64,000 bases of DNA from Paenibacillus sp. ACRRX (GCF_022346885.1 NZ_JAKRNK010000004.1:310001-374000); one strand, 5' to 3'. Positions 10,269-19,369 are shown, counted from the stretch's first letter. The notes: generated by a model from the letters alone, not told the origin. Made by a program: numbers and translations.

Positions 10269-10776
10269 ATGATTATGCTTTACGGTATTCACCTTGGAGA
10301 GCATGCCGTAAAAAGCCGCAATGTCCACTAAAGCGACGGCCTAAAGCAAAAAACAGAAGAAAAAAACTACACACATGCAAGCCATCACAATCTCAGCATC
10401 GTTGCCATCGCTGTAATGTGGACGTCGTCTCAGGAACTCGTACGCTATTCCATAAGGCAGAAATTTCTTAATGTCTCATTTATCAGCGCACACTTACTGC
10501 TAATTCAAGACACCTCCGTTGCTTCTGTCATATCCTATGCGGTCAAAAACAAAGGGGCCTCCACCCTATCTGCCGTGCTGGAAATAAGTCCGAATGGAAT
10601 TGACTTTACAGAAGATGCTGTGGCCACGGTAGATGCTGGTGCGCTAAAGGTGATTGTGCTTAATCGTTTTTTTGCGATGGACACGAATTTGATTGACCGC
10701 TGCTCATACTGAGCGGGCAGCGGTAGATGTGTATTATCAAGATCAGACATTAGGTATATCGAGGGAGGGTCATTAA
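10269..10776 (+). pseudogene. Decayed DUF6385-like surface protein gene
   Basis: A reading frame opens at ATG 10269, 5 bases after GGTG, is interrupted by an in-frame TAA at 10329-10331, resumes in the same frame to about 10710, and continues one frame over as TERAAVDVYYQDQT to a TAA at 10774. The joined product from ISYAVKNKGAS through the VDVYY segment aligns by eye with the last 85 residues of the repeat protein encoded next (YSFFVYNRQGGS...IDVFF), matching pattern for pattern: NKG/NRQGG, EISPNG/EVSADG, VIVLNRF/VIVPARF. It is therefore a paralogue of that C-terminal domain broken by a nonsense codon and a frameshift. A sequencing error could explain one lesion but hardly both. Confidence 0.75.
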
Positions 10777-10779
10777 CAA

Positions 10780-12765
10780 GTGCCTAACTATAATGTGTTT
10801 CAAACCGATCCCAACAATTTAAAAACTCTAATATTCGGATCGGATTCGTTAGGTAATCCAACTTCACTAACTACTGATTCCAGCGGTCATTTATTAACTG
10901 TACCTATCGATGGAACTATCTCAAACGTCCTGGGTGCTACCATTACGGCTGGTACATTAACTTCAGCCGGGACGATTACCAACATCCTTGACGGCACCAT
11001 CTCTAGTGTACTAGGCGCTACTATCACCGCCGGTAACCTGACCTCTGCTGGAACTATCACCAACATCCTGAACGGTACCATTTCAAGCGTGCTCGGTGCT
11101 ACTATCACCGCCGGTAACCTGACTTCGGCCGGGACCATCACGAACATCCTTGACGGCACCATCTCCAGCGTACTCGGCGCTACTATCACCGCCGGTAACC
11201 TGACTTCGGCCGGGACCATCACCAATATCCTGAACGGCACCATTTCAAGCGTACTCGGCGCTACTATCACGGCTGGTAACCTGACTTCGGCCGGAACCAT
11301 CACCAACATCCTTGACGGCACCATTTCAAGCGTACTCGGTGCTACTATCACCGCTGGTAACCTGACCTCTGCTGGAACTATCACCAACATCCTGAACGGC
11401 ACCATCTCCAGCGTACTCGGTGCTACTATCACCGCCGGTAACCTGACCTCTGCTGGAACTATCACCAATATCCTTGACGGTACCATTTCCAGTGTACTCG
11501 GCGCTACTATCACCGCTGGTAACCTGACCTCTGCTGGAACTATCACCAACATCCTGAACGGTACCATCTCCAGCGTACTTGGCGCTACTATCACCGCCGG
11601 TAACCTAACTTCAGCCGGGACGATTACCAACATTCTTGACGGCACCATCTCCAGCGTACTTGGCGCTACTATCACCGCCGGTAACCTGACTTCGGCAGGG
11701 ACCATCACCAACATCCTTGACGGCACCATCTCCAGCGTGCTCGGTGCTACTATCACCGCCGGTAACCTGACTTCGGCAGGGACCATCACCAACATCCTTG
11801 ACGGCACCATCTCCAGCGTGCTCGGCGCTACTATCACCGCCGGTAACCTGACTTCGGCAGGGACCATCACCAACATCCTTGACGGCACCATTTCAAGCGT
11901 ACTCGGCGCTACCATCACCGCCGGTAACCTGACTTCGGCCGGGACCATCACCAACATCCTTGACGGCACCATCTCCAGTGTACTTGGCGCTACTATCACG
12001 GCTGGTAACCTGACTTCGGCCGGAACCATCACCAACATCCTTGACGGCACCATCTCCAGCGTACTTGGCGCTACTATTACCGCCGGTAACCTGACCTCTG
12101 CTGGAACTATCACCAACATCCTGAACGGCACCATCTCCAGCGTACTCGGCGCTACTATCACGGCTGGTACCCTGACCTCTGCAGGGACTATCACCAATAT
12201 CCTGAACGGCACCATCTCCAGCGTACTCGGCGCTACCATCACCGCCGGTAACCTGACTTCGGCCGGGACAATTACCAACATTCTTGACGGGACCATTTCA
12301 AGCGTACTCGGTGCTACTATCACCGCTGGTAATCTGACCTCTGCTGGAACTATCACCAATATCCTGAACGGTACCATTTCCAACATACTCGGTGCTACTA
12401 TCACCGCTGGTACTTTGTCGAGTGTTACTTCCATTTCTCAAAAGAGCTTTGTAGAACAATCCACATCAAACGTTCAAGTGGGGGCCACATCATTCACTCC
12501 ACTCCCAGCCATCACTACAAGTAATCTTGGCGTGTACTCCTTCTTTGTATACAATCGTCAGGGCGGCTCAATTACAACTGTTGTGGAAGTCAGTGCAGAT
12601 GGAACACACTATTACAGCGATACCAACGGCGCTACCATTGCAGCGGGAGCAACAGATGTTATTGTACCTGCAAGGTTCCTCAAATACACGCGTCTGTCCT
12701 ATCGATCAACCTTGTTAGCCGCACCTGCTACAATTGACGTCTTTTTTAACGCACAAGGCACGTAA
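10780..12765 (+). CDS. Ser/Thr-rich tandem-repeat protein with DUF6385-like C-terminus
   Basis: Probable surface or spore-surface structural protein of 661 residues. Residues 1-43 form a short head (PNYNVFQTD...LLTVPI). Residues 44-547 are about 19 copies of a 27-residue unit of the pattern GTISSVLGATITAG-NLTSAG-TITNIL(D/N), with one third Ser/Thr and no aromatic, Cys, Lys or Arg residue. Residues about 555-661 form a DUF6385-like beta domain. There is no signal peptide, sorting motif or membrane segment, as in spore-coat or exosporium proteins made in the mother cell. GTG 10780 follows GGGAGGGT at 8 bases. Three glycosyltransferase genes follow at once, so the repeats are a likely O-glycan carrier; that is inference. 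The repeat period and strand-like pattern suggest a beta-solenoid fibre. Confidence 0.85.
   Translation: MPNYNVFQTDPNNLKTLIFGSDSLGNPTSLTTDSSGHLLTVPIDGTISNVLGATITAGTLTSAGTITNILDGTISSVLGATITAGNLTSAGTITNILNGTISSVLGATITAGNLTSAGTITNILDGTISSVLGATITAGNLTSAGTITNILNGTISSVLGATITAGNLTSAGTITNILDGTISSVLGATITAGNLTSAGTITNILNGTISSVLGATITAGNLTSAGTITNILDGTISSVLGATITAGNLTSAGTITNILNGTISSVLGATITAGNLTSAGTITNILDGTISSVLGATITAGNLTSAGTITNILDGTISSVLGATITAGNLTSAGTITNILDGTISSVLGATITAGNLTSAGTITNILDGTISSVLGATITAGNLTSAGTITNILDGTISSVLGATITAGNLTSAGTITNILDGTISSVLGATITAGNLTSAGTITNILNGTISSVLGATITAGTLTSAGTITNILNGTISSVLGATITAGNLTSAGTITNILDGTISSVLGATITAGNLTSAGTITNILNGTISNILGATITAGTLSSVTSISQKSFVEQSTSNVQVGATSFTPLPAITTSNLGVYSFFVYNRQGGSITTVVEVSADGTHYYSDTNGATIAAGATDVIVPARFLKYTRLSYRSTLLAAPATIDVFFNAQGT
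10909..12420 (+). repeat. 81-bp coding tandem repeat, about 19 units
   Basis: Tandem in-frame array inside the repeat-protein gene. Units are 81 bases and mostly differ at third codon positions. The residue after TITNIL alternates Asp (GAC) and Asn (AAC) in the first half, giving a 162-base super-period, while six consecutive Asp units near 11640-12060 are almost identical in DNA. This suggests old pair-wise duplication followed by recent single-unit expansion. Confidence 0.95.
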
Positions 12766-12866
12766 TATTCATTCTGGGCATACGCTATATCAATACCATT
12801 GGCATAAGCACATGACCATCATGTGCTTATTTGCCATTTTACAATTCATAAAGACGAGGTGATTCA

Positions 12867-15077
12867 ATGTTTCTTCGTCGTCCTAAGAGCGCTAATCGCC
12901 TAGGCGTGCTCATACTGGCTAAAGATGAAGCTCCATACATCGGTGCGTGTATCGCAAGCACGATCGGAGTAGACGAATTATTAGTGGCCGATACTGGATC
13001 AACAGATGGCACCCCACAAATTGCACAAGATCACGGGGCGTATGTCCTTGGCGTTGAATGGCATGGCGACTTTGCCCGTGCGAGAAATGAAGCACTCGCG
13101 CATATGACTTCTGATTGGGTACTCGTCATAGACGCAGATGAGAGATTGACCACTCCAGTTAATGAAGTAAAGGAATGGATCAAGCACTCGAACATAGAAG
13201 GATATACAGTGATCATCCATAACCGATTAAGTGAGCATCATGACTGGCACACGTTACAGCACCGTACTATCCGCCTCTTCCGCAGACGGCAGGAATATCA
13301 ATACGAGGGCAAAATTCATGAAGATGTCGGTCCAGCCATTTTGCATCATTCAGGTCCAACTTCCATTGGCAACAGCACAATTCAAATTCATCATCTAGGT
13401 ACGATAGCGTCTCATGTCCACGCCAAACAGAAATTGAAACGCAATTACGATATTTTGGTCAGTTCGTTAGAAAGTCCACATGAATCTTCTGACCCATTTG
13501 TCCTTTATGGTCTAGGTGTAAATTCTACTCAACGAGGTGAACTGGTTGAAGCCTCACAATGGTTCGAGCTGGCTAGGCGAACCGTTCCCCCAATGGCAGC
13601 TTATCGACCAACATTGATCCGGGATGCCGCTAAAGTCCTGTTAGCTCGCAACCTCCCCCACTTGGCTGAAGAATGGACACGTGACGGATTAGATTCTTTT
13701 CATGATTATGCGGATCTTCAACTTGTTCATGGTCAATCATTAGAAAAACAGGGATTGTGGGATGAGGCTCTACAGGCTTATACAAATGCAAGTGAAGCCA
13801 TATCCGATCAATATGTGTTGGAAGCAGGGGCAAATACGTATCTTGCACTAACAGCGATGGGAAATGCCTTACACGTCCTCGGTCGCTATCAAGAGGCTGC
13901 TCAGCGGTTCAACGCCGCACTGCGTGTACTCCCACATTATGAAACTGCTTTACTTGGACTAAGTGCAGTATTATCTGACATGGAGGTTAATGAAGAAGAG
14001 ATCGTAGCCCATCTCGAGCAAGAATGGGGGGCAATCCAATTCCCAGAAGCCTCCGCACTGGCACACGTGTATGCAGAAGCTGGATATGTTAGTGCACTCT
14101 CAAAGCTCTGTTCGGCTCATCTCTTTGCACCGGAGGCCATGCGAGGACTTGCCACAGCATGGCTTCACATGGGTAGATATGCGGAAGCTCATGAACTTCT
14201 ACGTCATCTGCTTCAGGCCGCGCGTGTTCATCCAGAAGATGAACATAGACTGGTCTCCCTACAAGCGATATGTGCCTGGCAGGCGTATATTCAAGGAACC
14301 ATTCAAGTACCCTCTCGCGACAAATGGGACAACACAACCTCGGAAGCTTACGATTGGTTGGTTAGTCTAACCAATGCTTACTCGGTCGTCCGTACTGCTG
14401 CGAGCTCCAGTTCTATCCTTCAATCGTCAGCCGTTGCAGTCGCAGATCGATCTGAAATAGAATCTCAACACTCTCATTCCGACGAAGCTTTATACGAATT
14501 GGATACAAACCAGGGTTGTTCGTTAGCAGCAGAACAATTATTATCCGAATGGGTAAATCTCTTGGGAAGCGAAGGCTTGATCGGCCCGCTGCGCCAATGG
14601 ATTCAGTATCAGGCACCTTGGGACGTATTCTGTGCTAAAGCACTGTTCCAAGCTGGCGATCCTTACACAGCCGTGCACTATCTATTGGAAGCAATGAGCG
14701 AACAGCGGTTGGACGCGGAAGGAGCTGTAATCGTCGGCGAAATGTTAATGAATGCCGGTCAATGGCGAGAAGCCGTTGATTTGCTAGAAGGTGCACGTCG
14801 GCTGCAAGAGCAGAGCGAACCATCTGGTGCGAATACGATCCGACGTGACCGCATGCTCGCGCTAGCTTATTTAAAGTTAAGCGAGAACCATCTAATGCAA
14901 GCTGTATCGCTTGAGCCAGATTCCGCTTCTTGGAAGGAGCAGTTGCAGGCGCTACAAGGCTCTATTGCTGCCGTTCAACGCATTCCTTGGCAAACGGAGC
15001 GAACTACGCTGCAAAGGAGGAATATGCGCCTTGTCACCAAGACCTCTGTTATCGGTGTGCATGATCGTCAAGAATGA
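12867..15077 (+). CDS. GT2-family glycosyltransferase with TPR repeats (first of three)
   Basis: Predicted cytoplasmic glycosyltransferase of 736 residues. The GT-A domain is at residues 8-230: LGVLILAKDEAPYIG, VADTGSTDGT, FARARNEAL and the metal-binding DADE (around residue 90). The rest is tetratricopeptide-like helical repeats (for example YQEAAQRFNAALRVLPHYETALLGLSAVL, YAEAHELLRHLL), a layout used for protein or peptide acceptors. A GACGAGGTG site precedes ATG 12867. It begins 101 bases after the repeat-protein gene and overlaps the next glycosyltransferase by 47 bases. The role as glycosylator of the upstream repeat protein is inferred from adjacency. Confidence 0.88.
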   Translation: MFLRRPKSANRLGVLILAKDEAPYIGACIASTIGVDELLVADTGSTDGTPQIAQDHGAYVLGVEWHGDFARARNEALAHMTSDWVLVIDADERLTTPVNEVKEWIKHSNIEGYTVIIHNRLSEHHDWHTLQHRTIRLFRRRQEYQYEGKIHEDVGPAILHHSGPTSIGNSTIQIHHLGTIASHVHAKQKLKRNYDILVSSLESPHESSDPFVLYGLGVNSTQRGELVEASQWFELARRTVPPMAAYRPTLIRDAAKVLLARNLPHLAEEWTRDGLDSFHDYADLQLVHGQSLEKQGLWDEALQAYTNASEAISDQYVLEAGANTYLALTAMGNALHVLGRYQEAAQRFNAALRVLPHYETALLGLSAVLSDMEVNEEEIVAHLEQEWGAIQFPEASALAHVYAEAGYVSALSKLCSAHLFAPEAMRGLATAWLHMGRYAEAHELLRHLLQAARVHPEDEHRLVSLQAICAWQAYIQGTIQVPSRDKWDNTTSEAYDWLVSLTNAYSVVRTAASSSSILQSSAVAVADRSEIESQHSHSDEALYELDTNQGCSLAAEQLLSEWVNLLGSEGLIGPLRQWIQYQAPWDVFCAKALFQAGDPYTAVHYLLEAMSEQRLDAEGAVIVGEMLMNAGQWREAVDLLEGARRLQEQSEPSGANTIRRDRMLALAYLKLSENHLMQAVSLEPDSASWKEQLQALQGSIAAVQRIPWQTERTTLQRRNMRLVTKTSVIGVHDRQE

Positions 15078-16545
15078 GGAGCGCTTGCTGCCCGATTGCC
15101 TACTGAGCATAGCAGATGTAGCCGATGAGGTAATCATAATTGATACTGGCTCAACAGATGGCACTATTTCAATCGCTGAACAGTATCATGCCAAGGTTGC
15201 GCTGCATCCTTGGTCCAACCATTTTGCCGATGCCCGCAATGCTGCACTGCAACAAGCTACCGGTGAATGGATTTTGTCGCTTGATGCAGATGAACGGCTC
15301 GTCCCAGAAGACCAATTCGCCTTCAAGGAGCTGCTGCAGAAAGCCAATTGCACCAGCGAAGGCTGGTTTCTGCAAGTAGAGCACACCTTGTCGGAAGACC
15401 CACAGGCAACTCCAGCCAGTGTAAATCCACTGCTGCGGGTGTTTCGCAACCGTCCTGAATATCGATTCGAAGGTGCCATTCATGAGCAGATCGCTCCTGT
15501 TATTTTACGTGAACGTCCGCAAGCAGAGTTGGGCTTTAGTACTATAAGATTGCGGCATATCGGTTATCAGCCGGATATTGTCCGCGATAAACGCAAGATT
15601 GAGCGTAACGCCGAACTGCTCGAGCTAACATTAGCTCGTGAAGGACGAGAGCCATTTCATCTGTTTAACTTGGCAGTAGAACGCATCAGGCAGGGCAAGA
15701 TGGATCAAGCGCTCATTTTGCTTCGCGAAGCCCGGGCGACCACTCCCATTTCCGCGACCTTTGCCCATCTAATGGTGAAGTATGAAGCTCTGACCTGCGC
15801 AGCCCTAGGTCGATATGAAGAAGCCGTACAGCTTTGTGCGGCAGGCATTTCACATTATCCAGACTATACAGATCTCCACTTCGCGAAGGCGATATATCAC
15901 GATGCCGCCGGCGACCGCGGGGCAGCCCTTCGTGCTATGCGTGAAGCGGCACGTCTAGGCGTTCCGCCTTCGCATTATCATACCGAAGGCGGAGTTGGCA
16001 CGTATCGTGCCTATGCGCAGCTTGCAGCATGGGCACTGGAGTCGCGGGCTTGGCATGACGCAGACGCCGCGTATCGCGCTTCTTTGGACGATGCGCGGTG
16101 TCCCGCATCGGTATGGCTTGCCTGGCAGCGGATGCGGGTGATCTCCGGTATCGCACCCGCTGTTGACACTTCGTCCGTCGCATGGCTCACGACCCAGACA
16201 GAAGCGCGACAGCTTACGCTGCAGAAGGCGCATATGCGGACGCTGGCATGTAATGAACAAATTGATGCTGCTAAACATCCCATGCCTTCCGAGCCTGCTG
16301 CATCACACACAACAATGCCGCTGGGAGGCCAACAGGACACGCCGCTCACGCCTCCCCTAACAGACCATTCTGCCCTAACTAATGCAGAAGGAGCGCTTCG
16401 CCTCATGCATCAGGCAGACATTGCATTAGCCCGCATTCAACAGCAGCCCTGCGGATCTGCAGCAGCAAAATTGAACCGCTTAGTCATACCGATTGGGACA
16501 CTGGCACTAACTATTGCCGAACAGGAGGCACGGCCACATGAATAA
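15031..16545 (+). CDS. GT2-family glycosyltransferase with TPR repeats (second of three)
   Basis: Second GT-A enzyme of the cluster, about 504 residues. I place the start at TTG 15031, 10 bases after a full AAAGGAGG (15013-15020); this gives MSPRPLLSVCMIVKNEERLL, the normal beginning of the domain. A start further upstream would only add a translated overlap with the previous gene. Motifs: CMIVKNEE, IDTGSTDGT, FADARNAAL and DADE. Helical repeats follow (MDQALILLREA, YEEAVQLCAAGISHYPDYTDLHFAKAIY), then a Pro/Thr-rich, less ordered tail. The first 47 bases overlap the preceding gene and the last 8 overlap the following one, so translation is coupled. Confidence 0.87.
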   Translation: MSPRPLLSVCMIVKNEERLLPDCLLSIADVADEVIIIDTGSTDGTISIAEQYHAKVALHPWSNHFADARNAALQQATGEWILSLDADERLVPEDQFAFKELLQKANCTSEGWFLQVEHTLSEDPQATPASVNPLLRVFRNRPEYRFEGAIHEQIAPVILRERPQAELGFSTIRLRHIGYQPDIVRDKRKIERNAELLELTLAREGREPFHLFNLAVERIRQGKMDQALILLREARATTPISATFAHLMVKYEALTCAALGRYEEAVQLCAAGISHYPDYTDLHFAKAIYHDAAGDRGAALRAMREAARLGVPPSHYHTEGGVGTYRAYAQLAAWALESRAWHDADAAYRASLDDARCPASVWLAWQRMRVISGIAPAVDTSSVAWLTTQTEARQLTLQKAHMRTLACNEQIDAAKHPMPSEPAASHTTMPLGGQQDTPLTPPLTDHSALTNAEGALRLMHQADIALARIQQQPCGSAAAKLNRLVIPIGTLALTIAEQEARPHE

Positions 16546-18109
16546 CGAGGTGCATAATCAAGTGCATAGCCACGCTGCACGTTCGTTACAAGCAGGTCGG
16601 CACCACTCCTTACATGATTCGCACAAAACAATATCCATCAATGATGTCCTCGCCAGCACACATACAACATCCATTGGGACTCATGGTGACCGTCCTCCCC
16701 CGTGCCATTACGCTGCAACACATATTTCACAGGCGATGAATGCTGAGAAGTGTATACCATACACATCCCTGCTCCCCATTACACTATGCCTGATTGTCCG
16801 TGACGAAGCCGACGTCATCGGCCGTTGTCTGGCTTCAGCTGTGCCGTTAGTACGGGAGATTATCGTTGTCGACACCGGCTCGATCGACGATACTCCCCAC
16901 ATCGCCGCAGCTTACGGCGCTGCGGTACACTACTTTACATGGGCGGATGATTTTGCCGCCGCCCGCAATGCCAGCATCGTCCTTGCGCATGAACCATGGA
17001 TACTCGTGCTGGATGCCGATGAGATCATGGAGCCTGAATCGTGGCAGGCTGGAAACGTATTGCCGCTTCTGCTCCAAGACAGAGTCCACGCTTATTACGT
17101 CCGCTGCGTTCATCTTGCTGAACGCTGGCACATCGGCCAGCCCTGCCCGGATTCATTAGCCGTCGACATGGCTTGTCGTCTATTCCGGAATGATCCGCGC
17201 TTCCGCTTCCAAGGATGCATTCACGAGGAGATCGCTGCTTCTGTACAGACGGCTTATCCTGACGGACTACAGTGGGCCCCGTTAACATTGTGGCATGATG
17301 GATATGCGCCAGAAGTACTTCGTCTCAAGCACAAAAGCGACCGCAATCGTCAGCTGCTTTTAAAACAACTGCAAGAATACCCTAACGACCCTTTATGGTG
17401 GTATGCCTATGGCACGGAATTATTTCAGGACGAGCAATATGAGGAATGTCTCCCTTGGCTTATGCGCACATTATCTATAATGACAGAAAAAGCGGATATA
17501 CCCGGTTACATGTCTGATGTCTGGCTTAAATCTGTCTACGCTCTGCAAATGACAGGCCAAATTCAAAAAGCACTTGAATTGGCGCAGCTCGGCAATGAGC
17601 TCTATCCGAACTTCCCTGATTTACTGGAACTTCACGCTTATTTGCTAGGAACCTTAAACAGATTCGAGGAAGCCTACAACTGTGCACACAAAGCCACTTG
17701 TTGCGGCAATATAGAACATTTATATACAACTACAGAGGGAGCTGGAGGGTGGCGCTCTCATTGGGCCGCAGCTTGTATGGCTGAACGTCTTCACCGCTCA
17801 GAGGTGGCCGCTAGGCACTACGAGGAGGCGGCAAAAGGCTTCAAGCAACCTGCTATACGCATGATGTTAACGGCAGCAACGGCCGCACACCGAAACGATT
17901 TCCATACTGCAATAAACAACATGCTCCTTGTGCTCGACTCAATCGCTGCCTCACCCATTGCTGCTTCTGTCGCTCATGTGCATGCTGCACTCTCTACGCT
18001 CTACTATATGCTGCAGCAACAGTTAGTTAGTGAGCCGCACACAGATACTCAACGTAAGCTGGAAATCGGACTTGAAATGGCACCTTACATTCGACCTTTA
18101 ATAAAATAA
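16538..18109 (+). CDS. GT2-family glycosyltransferase with His-rich N-terminal extension (third of three)
   Basis: Third GT-A/TPR enzyme, 523 residues from ATG 16538, which follows GGAGG at the usual distance. The catalytic domain begins only near residue 78 (LPITLCLIVRDEADVIG, VDTGSIDDTPH, FAAARNASI, DADE) and is followed by TPR-like helices (YEECLPWLMRTL, IQKALELAQLGNELYPNFPDLLELHAYLLG). The first 70 residues are unusual: a low-complexity stretch with about twelve His residues. An in-frame ATG at 16736 would remove it but has a poorer ribosome site. It overlaps the second glycosyltransferase gene by 8 bases and ends the island. Confidence 0.87.
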   Translation: MNNEVHNQVHSHAARSLQAGRHHSLHDSHKTISINDVLASTHTTSIGTHGDRPPPCHYAATHISQAMNAEKCIPYTSLLPITLCLIVRDEADVIGRCLASAVPLVREIIVVDTGSIDDTPHIAAAYGAAVHYFTWADDFAAARNASIVLAHEPWILVLDADEIMEPESWQAGNVLPLLLQDRVHAYYVRCVHLAERWHIGQPCPDSLAVDMACRLFRNDPRFRFQGCIHEEIAASVQTAYPDGLQWAPLTLWHDGYAPEVLRLKHKSDRNRQLLLKQLQEYPNDPLWWYAYGTELFQDEQYEECLPWLMRTLSIMTEKADIPGYMSDVWLKSVYALQMTGQIQKALELAQLGNELYPNFPDLLELHAYLLGTLNRFEEAYNCAHKATCCGNIEHLYTTTEGAGGWRSHWAAACMAERLHRSEVAARHYEEAAKGFKQPAIRMMLTAATAAHRNDFHTAINNMLLVLDSIAASPIAASVAHVHAALSTLYYMLQQQLVSEPHTDTQRKLEIGLEMAPYIRPLIK

Positions 18110-18202
18110 ACAGTTCACATTCTTTACCCTCTATGACGATGACAGATAAATCTATGCTGTCCTTAAGGAAATAAAAGTGAGGATTCACACCTTGGCAAAG
18201 TG

Positions 18203-18250
18203 TTGACATCCTCATTTTGTTATGATATATTTATCTCAACTTCAAGATAA
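18203..18250 (+). promoter_or_regulatory. SigA promoter with MhqR-type operator (mhqR-like gene)
   Basis: TTGACA (18203-18208), a 17-base spacer and TATATT (18226-18231) form a near-consensus SigA promoter. Directly over the start region lies TATCTCAACTTCAAGATA (18232-18249), which matches the B. subtilis MhqR operator (TATCTCGAATTCGAGATA, from memory) at 15 of 18 positions. The regulator is thus expected to repress itself. Confidence 0.82.
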
Positions 18251-18379
18251 TTATTTTCAAGAATATGAATCCGTCTTATATTGCAGAATGAAACGTAACG
18301 TTGTCGGCATTCTTGTGCTGACTCTCCATGTTAGTATCATCTGCTGTAATATCATTAATCATCAAGGTGGTGAATAACG

Positions 18380-18847
18380 ATGAGTAATAATACGCGGTTT
18401 GATGTATATGCACCCGAGATTCAACGTTCATTAAAGTTGTTTGTTGTGCTGTCGCGCGCTTCACGTTCGCTGATGGACCTTGCGCAGCTTGACATCAAAC
18501 GATATGGCTTGAATCCTTCTGAATTTGCTGTGCTGGAACTGTTATTCCACAAGGGGCCTACTCCGATTCAGCAGATTGGCAGTCGAATTCTACTGGCCAG
18601 TGGTACGATGACGTATGTCATCGATAAACTTGCGGCCAAGGGACTGATTGTAAGACAGTCCTGTGAGAGTGATCGACGTGTTATTTACGTGCAATTGACA
18701 CCTGATGGTGAGACCCTGATGGAACGTATCTTCCCAGAACATGCTCAAGTGCTGCACGACGCGATCGGTACATTATCAACGGAAGAACAAGAGAAGCTAG
18801 TCGAGTTACTCAAGAAAGTTGGCAAAGGTTCCGTGTCCCCTTCCTAG
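18380..18847 (+). CDS. mhqR: MhqR-like MarR-family repressor
   Basis: Winged-helix repressor of 155 residues. The segments LKLFVVLSRASRSL, GLNPSEFAVLELLFHKG, IQQIGSRILLASGTMTYVIDKL and LIVRQSCESDRRVIYVQLT are typical of the MhqR group, which represses genes for hydroquinone and catechol detoxification. AAGGTGGTG precedes the ATG. The operator matches at 18232 (own promoter) and 18885 (doxX promoter) support the name. The downstream DoxX and pirin genes fit a quinone/electrophile response. No dioxygenase of the mhqO type lies in the window. Confidence 0.82.
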   Translation: MSNNTRFDVYAPEIQRSLKLFVVLSRASRSLMDLAQLDIKRYGLNPSEFAVLELLFHKGPTPIQQIGSRILLASGTMTYVIDKLAAKGLIVRQSCESDRRVIYVQLTPDGETLMERIFPEHAQVLHDAIGTLSTEEQEKLVELLKKVGKGSVSPS

Positions 18848-18884
18848 CTAGTCTAGGAGTGGGATTCGGATTATCCACCTCTTA

Positions 18885-18902
18885 TATCTTGAATTCGAGA
18901 TT
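18885..18902 (+). promoter_or_regulatory. MhqR-type operator upstream of doxX
   Basis: TATCTTGAATTCGAGATT matches the MhqR palindrome TATCTCGAATTCGAGATA at 16 of 18 positions. It lies 69 bases before the doxX start, in the short gap after the mhqR-like gene, so doxX has its own regulated promoter. Confidence 0.8.
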
Positions 18903-18970
18903 AATAAATTCTAGTTATTTCGATTACTCACTAATCCCTACTATTGGGACGATTAAAGGAGAAGATATCG

Positions 18971-19369
18971 ATGCTAGCAGATTACGGGTTGTTACTTATT
19001 CGCGTCATATTGGGATTAACCATGATGGGCCATGGGGCTCAAAAGTTATTTGGTTGGTTCGGAGGCTACGGTCTTAAAGGCACCGGTGGTTGGCTAGAAT
19101 CAATCGGCATTCGCCCTGGTGTACTGATGGCCTTTATAGCCGGAGCGGGTGAACTAGTAGGTGGATTGTTATTTGGCCTCGGCTTGTTCACTTGGATTGG
19201 GGCGATTCTTATTGTGGGCACAATGGTTGTAGCTATCGGATCTGTGCATGGCAAAAACGGATATTGGGTCACGCAAAATGGGTACGAATACAACCTGATT
19301 CTAATCGTCATCGCGATTGCGGTTGCAATGATCGGAGCAGGGAGTATCTCACTGGACGCCATTCTCTAA
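18971..19369 (+). CDS. DoxX-family membrane protein
   Basis: Small (132 residues) membrane protein with four hydrophobic helices; LIRVILGLTMMGHGAQKLFGWFGGYG is the DoxX family signature region. Relatives (CatD, MhqP in B. subtilis) are induced by quinones together with dioxygenases and may act in redox protection at the membrane. ATG 18971 follows AAAGGAGA at 8 bases; an upstream TTG at 18944 is less likely. It lies under an MhqR-type operator, which supports the stress role. Confidence 0.88.
   Translation: MLADYGLLLIRVILGLTMMGHGAQKLFGWFGGYGLKGTGGWLESIGIRPGVLMAFIAGAGELVGGLLFGLGLFTWIGAILIVGTMVVAIGSVHGKNGYWVTQNGYEYNLILIVIAIAVAMIGAGSISLDAIL

Noticed and set aside
10909-12420. CRISPR-like regular array
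   Set aside because: Units are contiguous, in frame and coding, with no unique spacers.
10887-12434. A 515-codon open frame antisense to the repeat-protein gene
   Set aside because: It exists only because the 81-bp repeat lacks stops on the other strand. The product is a meaningless tandem of the reverse complement with no ribosome site.
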